Made by a program: the position numbers and the translations under genes. A stretch of DNA of 47,880 nucleotides, taken from Mycobacterium sp. (GTDB lineage Bacteria > Actinomycetota > Actinomycetes > Mycobacteriales > Mycobacteriaceae). The notes beneath the pieces are model-generated. The model made no database searches and had not been told where the DNA came from. It saw only the letters and a list, made by a program, of their open reading frames with translations. Each line of letters opens with the position of its first letter. Positions within the stretch are counted from its first letter, which is position 1. Positions 37,416-47,880 of this stretch are shown here, piece after piece. The stretch covers positions 1 to 47,880 of the forward strand of contig JARLGR010000269.1 of assembly GCA_031292665.1 (NCBI GenBank). The letters are read 5' to 3'.

Positions 37416-38112
37416 CGAGCCGCTCGCGGCGCAGCAACTCCACCTCGGCCAGCTCCAGCGGCGCCAGGTCGCCCACCACCTTGCTCAGCAGTAGGTCGGC
37501 CAACTCCGGGTTGCGGGCCAGGCACGGCCCGTGCATGTAGGTCGCGACGACGGAGCCCTGCACGGCGCCGTCGAACCCGTCACCGGCCCGGTTGCCCGCC
37601 CCCCTGACCACCGCGCCCAACGGCGAGGCCGCCGGCCCCAGCACGGTGCCGCCCCGATGGTTTTCGAAGCCGGTCAACGGCTGCGTCAACCCGGCCGGCA
37701 GCGGCTTGCTCACCAGCTCACCGATGGTGCGTGCCTGTTGTGGTGAGGTGGTCGCGTCGAGCAGCGCGACGCCGTCGACGCGTTCTCCGGCCGACGTCTC
37801 ATACCACCGCCCGAGCACCTGAACGGCCGCGCAGATCGCCAGCACCGGCGTACCCCGATCCGCCGCGCGCTGCAGCCCGGGGTGCCGGAGCAGGTGCCTG
37901 GTCGCCAGCCGCTGCGCGTAGTCTTCCGCCCCGCCCAGCGTGTACAGGTCCAGCGACTCGGGCACCGGGTCGGCCAGCGTGATCTCGACGATCTCGGCGG
38001 GGATGCCCCGCAGCCGCAGCCGTTGCCGCAGCACCACGGCGTTGCCGCCGTCGCCGTAGGTGCCCATCACGTCGGGGAGCACCAGCCCGATGCGCACGGT
38101 CGAATCACCCAT
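37405..38112 (-). CDS. gatD: Lipid II isoglutaminyl synthase, glutaminase subunit GatD (Rv3713/CobQ2)
   Basis: This 235-residue class I glutamine amidotransferase has nucleophile Cys94 (LAICAAVQVLG) and His194 (YMHGPCL). The Cys94 position matches GatD of other bacteria. It releases ammonia from glutamine for MurT, which amidates the alpha-carboxyl of D-Glu in the lipid II stem peptide. The start overlaps the murT stop by eight bases, tying the two subunits together. ATG 38112 has no strong ribosome binding site, consistent with coupling. Confidence 0.95.
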   Translation of the reverse strand: MGDSTVRIGLVLPDVMGTYGDGGNAVVLRQRLRLRGIPAEIVEITLADPVPESLDLYTLGGAEDYAQRLATRHLLRHPGLQRAADRGTPVLAICAAVQVLGRWYETSAGERVDGVALLDATTSPQQARTIGELVSKPLPAGLTQPLTGFENHRGGTVLGPAASPLGAVVRGAGNRAGDGFDGAVQGSVVATYMHGPCLARNPELADLLLSKVVGDLAPLELAEVELLRRERLAAR

Positions 38113-39346
38113 GTCGCGCCAACGCCCGCTGCAGCTGAAGGAACGCGGTGTAGTTGGCGACGACCTCCACGCGACCGGGCGGGCACGACGCGATGGCGGC
38201 CACGGTGTTGTGCACCAGAGTGTGCGGCACGCTCGCATACCCCAGGCGCACCGCGAGGTCGGTGCCGCGTTCACCGGCGGCGACCAGGGGCCTTTCCAAA
38301 GCCGTCTCCCCGAAGTCTTCGAAGCGGACGTCCCACAGCCACGAAAGGTCTTCCCCGTCGGGCACCTGCCCGTTGACGGAGATGACCACCCCGGCCGCCT
38401 GCCTGTCCACCATCGAGAGCGCCTCCTGCCAGCCGGCCGGGTTCTTGGCCAGCAGGATCCGGGCGTCGTGCGCACCGATCCGGACGGTCCGGTAGCGCCC
38501 CGCCACCTCGTCGACTTCGGAAACCGCCGCTACCGCCTTCCCGGCGTCGGCGCCCAGCGCGACCGCCGCGGCTACGGCCTGGGCGGCGTTGCCCCGGTTC
38601 ACCGCACCCGGGAGCGTCAGCCGCATCTGGAGGGCGAGCCCGGCGGGCCCGTAGAGCGTCTGGTCGTCGAACGACCACTGCGGGCCGGGCCGCTTGAAGT
38701 CGGCGCCGGTCGAATACCAGTGGCCGTTCTCGCGGACGATGACCTCACCGCTGCGCGGACAGCTGACCGAGTCGTTCGACCACGAACCGCCCGCGGCCAC
38801 CCACACCACATTCGGGCTGTCGTAGGCCGCCGAGGTCATCAGCACGTCGTCGCAGTTGGCGACGACGACGGCCTTCGGGTGGCGGGCGAGGCCGGCCCGC
38901 AGCGTGCGTTCGATGACGTTGATCTCGCCGACCCGGTCCAGTTGGTCGCGGGACAGGTTCAGCAGCACGATGACGCCGGGCTCGACGGCGTCGGAGACGT
39001 GCGGGACGTGCATCTCGTCGACTTCCAGGGCCGCCAGCGGTGCGGAGCGGTTGGCGGCCAGCGCCGCGACCAGGCCGGCGTCCATGTTGGCGCCCTCGGC
39101 GTTGGTCGCCACGGCTCCCAGCGTGCCCAGCGCGGCCGCCGTCATCCGGGTGGTGGTCGACTTGCCGTTGGTGCCGGTGACGATGACGGTGCGCCGACCG
39201 GTCGCGAGCTGGCGCAGGACCGAGCGGTCCAACGTCATCGCGATCAGGCCGCCGATCATCGACCCGGCCCCGCGTCCGGTCACCCGCGACGCCCAGCGTG
39301 CGCTCGCCCCCGCGGCGAGGGCCAGGCGTGCACGGGTGGTGACCAC
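38105..39346 (-). CDS. murT: Lipid II isoglutaminyl synthase, ligase subunit MurT (Rv3712)
   Basis: This 413-residue Mur ligase-like protein has GTNGKSTTT (58-66) for ATP, a central domain and a C-terminal DUF1727-type domain ending in NYTAFLQLQRALARHG. Other MurT proteins have four cysteines forming a zinc ribbon in the middle; here only the first CPR segment remains (about residue 203) and the rest is GADFKRPGPQW, so the ribbon is lost. The partner is GatD. GTG 39346 follows TAAACT at 39353-39358 by six bases, suggesting a leaderless transcript. Confidence 0.93.
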   Translation of the reverse strand: MVTTRARLALAAGASARWASRVTGRGAGSMIGGLIAMTLDRSVLRQLATGRRTVIVTGTNGKSTTTRMTAAALGTLGAVATNAEGANMDAGLVAALAANRSAPLAALEVDEMHVPHVSDAVEPGVIVLLNLSRDQLDRVGEINVIERTLRAGLARHPKAVVVANCDDVLMTSAAYDSPNVVWVAAGGSWSNDSVSCPRSGEVIVRENGHWYSTGADFKRPGPQWSFDDQTLYGPAGLALQMRLTLPGAVNRGNAAQAVAAAVALGADAGKAVAAVSEVDEVAGRYRTVRIGAHDARILLAKNPAGWQEALSMVDRQAAGVVISVNGQVPDGEDLSWLWDVRFEDFGETALERPLVAAGERGTDLAVRLGYASVPHTLVHNTVAAIASCPPGRVEVVANYTAFLQLQRALARHG

Positions 39347-39352
39347 CCGCGC

Positions 39353-39358
39353 AGTTTA
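39353..39358 (-). promoter_or_regulatory. Leaderless -10 element (TAAACT) for murT-gatD
   Basis: A TANNNT hexamer ends six bases before GTG 39346. It overlaps the first base positions of the tandem repeat array, whose palindrome (GGCGATCGCC) falls in the spacer just upstream. Confidence 0.45.
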
Positions 39359-39533
39359 AGGGCGATCGCCAGCGCGGCGCTTTTTGCCGGGCGCAGCGGG
39401 TCGCCCTCATCGGGTTAAGGGCGATCGCCAGCGCGGCGCTTTTTGCCGGGCGCAGCGGGTCGGCCTCGGTGAGTTAAGGGCGATCGCCAGCGCGGCGCTT
39501 TTGCGCCGGGCGCAGCGGGTCGGCCTCGGTTAG
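39356..39533. repeat. Three tandem 59-60 bp repeats with palindromic cores
   Basis: Copies lie at 39356-39414, 39415-39473 and 39474-39533, with a partial fourth start (TTAAGTG) at 39534. Each begins TTAAGG, then the palindrome GGCGATCGCC, a second hairpin around CGGCGC-TTTT-GCGCCG (perfect in copy 3, shorter in 1 and 2), and GCGCAGCGGGTCG. Copies are nearly identical over their first 50 bases. Confidence 0.93.
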
Positions 39534-39596
39534 TTAAGTGCCGACACGACACCACAGCGACCGGGTGATGTCGGTCCGGCGTGCCATTCTCAGTTC

Positions 39597-40589
39597 ATGA
39601 ACCAGGTGTCCTGGGGACGTCCGGCCGATACGCCGGACGGTGGGTGGGCGGTCGTCGACGTCGAAACCTCGGGGTTCCGACCGGGTCACGCCCGAATCCT
39701 CAGCCTGGCCGTGCTCGGCCTCGACCGCGAGGGTCACGTCGAGCAGTCCGTGGTGAGCCTGCTAAGCCCCGGGGTGGACCCAGGCCCCACCCACGTGCAT
39801 GGCCTGACCGCGGCCATGCTGGAGGACCAGCCGCAGTTCGCCGACATCGTCGGCGATGTGGTCAAGGTGCTGCGCGGCCGCACGCTGGTCGCGCACAACG
39901 TCGCCTTCGACCACGCGTTCCTGGCCGCCGAGGCCGAGCTGGCCGGCGCCGAACTTCCGGTCGACACCGTCATGTGCACGGTTGAGCTCGCCCGGCGCTT
40001 GGAGCTCGGCGTCGACAATCTGCGGTTGGAGACGCTCGCCGCGCACTGGGGTGTGACCCAGGAGCGCCCGCACGACGCGTTCGATGACGCTCGGGTGCTG
40101 ACCAGGATCCTGGCGCCCGCCCTCGAGCGGGCGCGTGAACGGGACGTCTGGCTGCCGGTCCATCCGGTGACCCGGCGCCGGTGGCCCAACGGCCGGGTGA
40201 CCCACGACGAGGTGCGACCGCTGAAGGCGCTCGCCTCCCGGATGCCCTGCCCGTACCTCAACCCCGGCCGCTACGTCACCGGCAGGCCACTGGTCCAGGG
40301 CATGCGAGTAGGTCTGGCAGCCGAGGTGGCACGGACCCATGAGGAACTCGTCGAGCGGATCCTGGATGCGGGGCTCGCGTACACCGACGTGGTCGACCGC
40401 GAGACGTCTCTGGTGATCTGCAATGACGCCGCACCCGAGCAGGGCAAGGGCTATCTCGCGCGGCAGCTGGGGGTGCCGCTGGTGCCCGACGCGCAGTTCA
40501 TGAACTGCGTCGGTTCCGTCGTCGGCGGCACCAGCATGGAGGAATTCACCGACGTCTCCACGCTCGATGCGCAGCTCGCGCTGTTCTGA
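39597..40589 (+). CDS. dnaQ: DnaQ-like 3'-5' exonuclease with C-terminal BRCT-like domain (Rv3711c-like)
   Basis: This 330-residue protein has the DEDDh exonuclease fold: Asp21 and Glu23 (VVDVETSG), an HNVAFDHAFL strand with the next Asp, and HDAFDDARV supplying the final His and Asp. The C-terminal 90 residues (from about 245) look like a BRCT domain, which may bind another repair protein. It resembles Rv3711c, annotated as the epsilon-type proofreading subunit, although mycobacterial proofreading is thought to rely mainly on the DnaE1 PHP domain. ATG 39597 has little ribosome binding site; a CATTCT hexamer six bases upstream suggests a leaderless start. Confidence 0.93.
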   Translation: MNQVSWGRPADTPDGGWAVVDVETSGFRPGHARILSLAVLGLDREGHVEQSVVSLLSPGVDPGPTHVHGLTAAMLEDQPQFADIVGDVVKVLRGRTLVAHNVAFDHAFLAAEAELAGAELPVDTVMCTVELARRLELGVDNLRLETLAAHWGVTQERPHDAFDDARVLTRILAPALERARERDVWLPVHPVTRRRWPNGRVTHDEVRPLKALASRMPCPYLNPGRYVTGRPLVQGMRVGLAAEVARTHEELVERILDAGLAYTDVVDRETSLVICNDAAPEQGKGYLARQLGVPLVPDAQFMNCVGSVVGGTSMEEFTDVSTLDAQLALF

Positions 40590-40596
40590 AGACCCC

Positions 40597-40625
40597 TTGT
40601 ACCACTACACCTGTAGTGCTACCGT
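40597..40625 (+). promoter_or_regulatory. Promoter of the membrane protein-TetR operon
   Basis: TTGTAC (40597-40602) and TACCGT (40620-40625) are separated by 17 bases. The first palindrome exactly fills the spacer. ATG 40631 comes five bases after the -10, so the transcript is probably leaderless. Confidence 0.65.
40603..40618. promoter_or_regulatory. Operator palindrome 1 (CACTACA-CC-TGTAGTG)
   Basis: This perfect palindrome with a two-base centre sits between the -35 and -10 hexamers. A repressor bound here would block RNA polymerase. The TetR protein of the same operon is the likely ligand. Confidence 0.7.
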
Positions 40626-40630
40626 ATCGC

Positions 40631-41077
40631 ATGGGTACCACTACAGATGTAGTACAAGGTCCCCGGAACTCCTACCGGCGGCACGGATACTTCTTCCGCC
40701 AGGCGGCGATGCTGACGATTTCGCTTGGCTTCCTCATGCACCTGTGTCGGGTAATCGTCGGAGACGACCTCGCCCTGAAATATGTGGTGACAGTGACGAC
40801 GGACAGGATCCTGCTCGTCCCGATGACGTACGCGGCCATCACCGGCATCCTGGTGTGGCGGCGTGTGCGGTTCGCCAACAAACGGCATAGGGCGTTGTTC
40901 ACCGCATCCGTCGCCTACATCGCCGGCAGTGTGCCACTACACGTCTACCTCGACTATGTGATCAACGACGTTTCGTTCGTCACATGGTTTCCGATGTGGT
41001 TCAGCTACCTATTGCTGATCGCGGTCTATCCGGCCTTCCTGACGATGTTCTGGCGGCTGCGCTACAAGGACTGCTAG
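40631..41077 (+). CDS. Small membrane protein co-transcribed with a TetR regulator
   Basis: This 148-residue protein has four predicted helices (about 26-44, 54-74, 86-105 and 118-141). No known transporter motif is seen. ATG 40631 is the likely leaderless start, which places the second operator in the codons for residues 4-8; a later ATG at 40709 would drop 26 polar residues. The TetR gene begins nine bases after the stop. It is probably an efflux, stress or lipid-modifying accessory membrane protein, but the function is unknown. Confidence 0.7.
   Translation: MGTTTDVVQGPRNSYRRHGYFFRQAAMLTISLGFLMHLCRVIVGDDLALKYVVTVTTDRILLVPMTYAAITGILVWRRVRFANKRHRALFTASVAYIAGSVPLHVYLDYVINDVSFVTWFPMWFSYLLLIAVYPAFLTMFWRLRYKDC
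40640..40653. promoter_or_regulatory. Operator palindrome 2 (ACTACA-GA-TGTAGT)
   Basis: The second copy of the palindrome, centred 36 bases after the first and just past the transcript start. The flanking bases (GTAC...GTAC) also match partly. It is inside the first codons of the membrane protein. Confidence 0.68.
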
Positions 41078-41085
41078 AGGGATTG

Positions 41086-43466
<2,381 letters not shown>

Positions 43467-43482
43467 TCAGAAGGAGGAACCT

Positions 43483-43543
43483 CAGACCGGCGCATCGCGA
43501 ACACCCGCGACGGGAAGCCGGTCTGGATCAGACCCCGTCGCGG
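43483..43543 (-). promoter_or_regulatory. leuA attenuator: interleaved alternative stems
   Basis: In transcript order (minus strand): segment 1 (43543-43534), segment A (43525-43518), segment 1-prime (43514-43505) and segment A-prime (43490-43483). Segment 1 pairs perfectly over ten bases with 1-prime; A pairs over eight with A-prime. Because they interleave, they cannot both form in a simple fold. A third hairpin, GGTCTG-ATC-CAGACC (43534-43520), overlaps the leader stop codon. This is the logic of ribosome-dependent attenuation. Confidence 0.75.
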
Positions 43544-43569
43544 CGTCCGAGGAGGAGCACCCGCTGCAC
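43528..43569 (-). CDS. leuA leader peptide (LeuL) with three consecutive Leu codons
   Basis: GTG 43569 opens a 13-codon reading frame, [13 protein letters not shown], with three consecutive CTC leucine codons; ATG 43578 would add three residues. TAGAAT at 43577-43582 lies just upstream. Ribosomes stalling at the leucine codons when charged tRNA-Leu is scarce would expose or hide the downstream stems and so control leuA. Such leaders have been predicted for actinobacterial leu genes. Confidence 0.8.
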   Translation of the reverse strand: MQRVLLLGRRDGV

Positions 43570-43576
43570 GGTGTGC

Positions 43577-43582
43577 ATTCTA
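43577..43582 (-). promoter_or_regulatory. -10 element (TAGAAT) of the leuA leader transcript
   Basis: A TANNNT hexamer seven bases before the GTG of the leader peptide. TTAACG lies 19 bases upstream as a weak -35. A leaderless start of the leader peptide is possible. Confidence 0.5.
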
Positions 43583-43625
43583 CCGCAGGCCGCCATCACG
43601 ACGTTAATCCGGATGCGGCGGCACG

Positions 43626-43631
43626 TATTCT
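43626..43631 (+). promoter_or_regulatory. Possible -10 element (TATTCT) for ask
   Basis: A TANNNT hexamer about 54 bases before the ask start on the plus strand, divergent from the leuA leader. TTAATC at 43604-43609 is a weak -35 partner. Confidence 0.4.
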
Positions 43632-43684
43632 GTTGTGGACCTGAAGCCAGTGATGGCAGCCAATCCTCGAAAAGGCAGGGAACA

Positions 43685-46011
<2,327 letters not shown>

Positions 46012-46018
46012 ACCGCGG

Positions 46019-47176
46019 GTGAGCTCCGCCCACTCTGTTCTGGTCGCGCGGTGCTCGCTGCTTATTGCGTCTTTGCTGGTGCCGCAGTGCTTTTGGGTCG
46101 AGTCATGGGCCGCTTACGCCGACCCGCCCGCGCCGGCTCCCGAGCCCGTCCTGCAGCCGCTGGCACCGGGTCAGGTGCTGCGAATCGGTCCGACGGCGGG
46201 CACCGGTACGCCCACCAGGGATTTCGACGTCGGTGCCACCGATCTGTGTGAGTTCATGGAGTTCCCCAGCGAGGTGCTGCAGGTCTGCGGCGACAGTTTC
46301 CCGGGCCAGGGGGTCGGCTTCGGGCGGGGCGTCGCGCCGATCGCACTGCGCGTCGACACGTCGTCGGTCGACGACCCGGCCGGGCTGCGCTACGCCGGAG
46401 TGCTGGGCGTTCGGGACCCGCTGCTGGCCGATCCGACGCCGGCGGGGGACTCGCAACTGCCCGCCGGTGTGGTGCAGATCAACCGCCGCAACTACCTGAT
46501 GGTGACGACGACGAAAGACCTCAAGCCGCTGAACTCGCGGCTGGTGACGGCCGAACCGGCGCGGGCGGGCTGGAGAACCGTTCCCGGGTCGCGGCGGGAC
46601 GCGTCGTTTCAGGGCGGCTCACAGACGCAGATCAGCGGGTACTACGACCCGGTCCCGACGCCCGACTCGCCGAGTGGGTGGGTGTACATCGCGGCCAACA
46701 GCTTCACCCGCAGCCACCCGGTGCTGCTCTATCGGTCCACGCCGCAAGCCTTCACCGACCGGTCCCGGTGGCAGGGGTGGGCGACCGGTCCCGACGGCGG
46801 CTGGAACAGGCCGCCGACACCGCTGTGGCCGGACATGGTCGGCGAGATGTGCTTCCGGCAGATCGACGGCAAGGCGGTGTTGTCTTACTTCAATGCCAGC
46901 ACGGGCAACATGGAGATCCGGGTGGCCAACGACCCGACGTCGCTGGGGGACGCGCCGGTGACCACGGTGGTGCAGCACGACGAGTGGCCCGATCCCGCGG
47001 AGAGCCTGCCGCCGCCATTCGACAACCGGCTCGCGCAACCATACGGGGGTTACATCTCGCCCGGCTCGACCCTCGATGAGCTGCGCGTTTTTGTCAGCCA
47101 ATGGGACACCCGCGCCCGGGTGAGCGCTCCGTACCGGGTGATTCAGTTCGCGGTGAACCCGTTCAAGCAGGAATAA
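46019..47176 (+). CDS. Secreted DUF4185-type protein (Rv3707c-like)
   Basis: This 385-residue protein starts at GTG 46019, seven bases after asd. It has a signal peptide (hydrophobic core about 13-30, cleavage near AYADP), then a Pro-rich stretch and a beta-propeller-like repeat region: CGDSF, GGYISP and DNP-type loops suggest DUF4185, a family related to glycosidase/sialidase-like folds. No catalytic role is known. The position after asd matches Rv3707c. Ribosome binding is weak, so it may be translated by coupling. Confidence 0.8.
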   Translation: MSSAHSVLVARCSLLIASLLVPQCFWVESWAAYADPPAPAPEPVLQPLAPGQVLRIGPTAGTGTPTRDFDVGATDLCEFMEFPSEVLQVCGDSFPGQGVGFGRGVAPIALRVDTSSVDDPAGLRYAGVLGVRDPLLADPTPAGDSQLPAGVVQINRRNYLMVTTTKDLKPLNSRLVTAEPARAGWRTVPGSRRDASFQGGSQTQISGYYDPVPTPDSPSGWVYIAANSFTRSHPVLLYRSTPQAFTDRSRWQGWATGPDGGWNRPPTPLWPDMVGEMCFRQIDGKAVLSYFNASTGNMEIRVANDPTSLGDAPVTTVVQHDEWPDPAESLPPPFDNRLAQPYGGYISPGSTLDELRVFVSQWDTRARVSAPYRVIQFAVNPFKQE

Positions 47177-47200
47177 GGTCGCCGTCGGCATTACGCCCAG

Positions 47201-47223
47201 GTGAGCCGCGGTTTTCAGCTCAC
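47201..47223 (+). terminator. Hairpin after the DUF4185-type gene
   Basis: GTGAGC and GCTCAC form a six-base stem with an eleven-base loop, 24 bases past the stop. It may end the ask-asd transcript. Confidence 0.4.
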
Positions 47224-47273
47224 AGCTGCTACATAACTAGCACTTAACCATCACTATTGTTAACCCCCGCATC

Positions 47274-47741
47274 ATGAGTCTCATGAGTGAAACATCTGAA
47301 ACCCCAACCGTGCGGACAGCAACCGCAACGGAACCGGCGCCGGTACCTGTACAGGCGGCGCCTCATCGGACCCCCAGGGTCTTCCAGTTCGCGGCGTGGG
47401 TCGCCATCGTCGCGGGCATCGTGTTCATCGTCGCCGTCATCTTCTTCACCGGCTTCACCCTCGGCAGGCACGCCGGCCACGGCGGCTTCCACCATGGTCA
47501 CAAGCACCACGCGATGATGCATCACCACCGGATGGGTGGTCCGGGTGGTCCCGGCGGCCCCGGCGGCCCCGGCGGCGGACCGGGCGGACCCGGTGGACCG
47601 GGGGCGACCACCCCGGGCGGCGGACCCACCACGGTGCGTCCCAGCGCCGGCGTCGGTCAGCTTCCGCCTTCGCTCTTCCACTCCGCGACAACGTCGTCAG
47701 CGGCAGGAGAGGCACCAACCGTCATCGTCCTCACGGGTTAG
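47274..47741 (+). CDS. Membrane protein with His- and Gly/Pro-rich tail (Rv3706c-like)
   Basis: This 155-residue protein has a Pro/Ala-rich N-terminus (1-35), one membrane helix (about 38-62), a His-rich stretch (HAGHGGFHHGHKHHAMMHHH) and a Gly-Pro repeat region (about 87-115) before a Ser/Thr-rich tail. The histidines suggest metal binding on the outside of the membrane. The region matches the location of Rv3706c. ATG 47274 or 47283 may be the start; TATTGT at 47255-47260 suggests a transcript start close to the ATG. Function unknown. Confidence 0.75.
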   Translation: MSLMSETSETPTVRTATATEPAPVPVQAAPHRTPRVFQFAAWVAIVAGIVFIVAVIFFTGFTLGRHAGHGGFHHGHKHHAMMHHHRMGGPGGPGGPGGPGGGPGGPGGPGATTPGGGPTTVRPSAGVGQLPPSLFHSATTSSAAGEAPTVIVLTG

Positions 47742-47800
47742 GAGAACCCGGGAGGCCATCTTTTCGGCAAAACAGCAGCCCGGGGCTCGCGCGGGCGCCG

Positions 47801-47825
47801 GGCCGCCTGTTTGCACCAGGCGGCC
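47801..47825 (+). terminator. Strong hairpin downstream of the Rv3706c-like gene
   Basis: GGCCGCCTG and CAGGCGGCC form a perfect nine-base stem with a seven-base loop, 60 bases after the stop. It is the strongest terminator-like hairpin in the window, although no U-tract follows. Confidence 0.6.
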
Positions 47826-47880
47826 TCACTTCAAAGCAACAACCTGCGGTCGAACCTCTTATGTCACTTTAAAAAAACCC

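Noticed and set aside
37228..37494. Plus-strand frame of 88 residues between the C39-like and gatD genes
   Set aside because: It overlaps the end of gatD on the other strand, has low complexity composition and no ribosome binding site.
39361..39492. GCGATCGC inside the tandem repeats as a cyanobacterial HIP1 element
   Set aside because: The sequence is part of a longer palindrome in a local tandem array, and the genome is mycobacterial. It is not spread through the window as HIP1 would be.
39347..39540. CRISPR array
   Set aside because: The units are adjacent with no variable spacers, and no cas genes are nearby.
40597..40655. BlaI/CopY-regulated beta-lactamase or copper locus
   Set aside because: The palindrome fits partly, but no beta-lactamase, BlaR or copper transporter is adjacent; the only regulator gene is TetR-type.
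47862..47880. Run of A residues at the window end as a rho-independent terminator
   Set aside because: There is no adjacent hairpin with the right spacing, and the sequence is cut off by the window edge.

Overview
The window looks like the chromosome of a non-tuberculous Mycobacterium. It is GC-rich, it uses many GTG starts, and its right-hand 21 kb reproduces, in mirror orientation, the M. tuberculosis block from Rv3723 back to Rv3706c: membrane protein, tRNA-Ser, SRP RNA, aspC, dnaX, the Rv3720/Rv3719 pair, Rv3718c, ami1, ybaB, recR, gatD, murT, dnaQ, leuA, ask, asd, Rv3707c-like and Rv3706c-like. The species cannot be fixed from what I can see. It is not M. tuberculosis, because leuA lacks the 19-residue repeats known there and the left half carries genes that species does not have.

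Region 1 (about 0.3-8.1 kb) is a nine-gene operon for a complete V/A-type rotary ATPase in the order H/G-C-I-K-F-E-A-B-D. The genes overlap or nearly overlap. This is unusual for mycobacteria, whose known rotary enzyme is the F-type ATP synthase.

Region 2 (8.1-19 kb) holds an FMN/F420 split-barrel protein, a DUF4239-like membrane protein, an SDR plus ThDP-enzyme pair, a WS/DGAT acyltransferase, an epimerase, two secreted cutinases, a CsbD-like small protein, a serine hydrolase and a DapB-like oxidoreductase. It reads as a lipid and ester metabolism neighbourhood.

Region 3 (19-25.1 kb) is the most novel part. It contains a CHAT-domain (caspase-like) protease gene translationally coupled to a helical-repeat gene, next to a coupled pair of unrecognised genes and a small beta-rich ORF. 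It resembles a prokaryotic CHAT effector or conflict-type locus.

Region 4 (25.1-26.9 kb) has an LpqH-like lipoprotein, a ParB-N-like small protein and a crotonase-family protein.

Region 5 (26.9-47.9 kb) is the conserved core. It is marked by several regulatory structures: a leader peptide with three Leu codons and interleaved stems ahead of leuA, a TetR operon with two palindromes on a leaderless promoter, three 59-60 bp tandem repeats between the divergent murT-gatD and dnaQ genes, and a secreted papain-like protein at the place of Rv3714c. leuA, ask and asd supply leucine and aspartate-family amino acids and diaminopimelate. murT, gatD and ami1 act on peptidoglycan.
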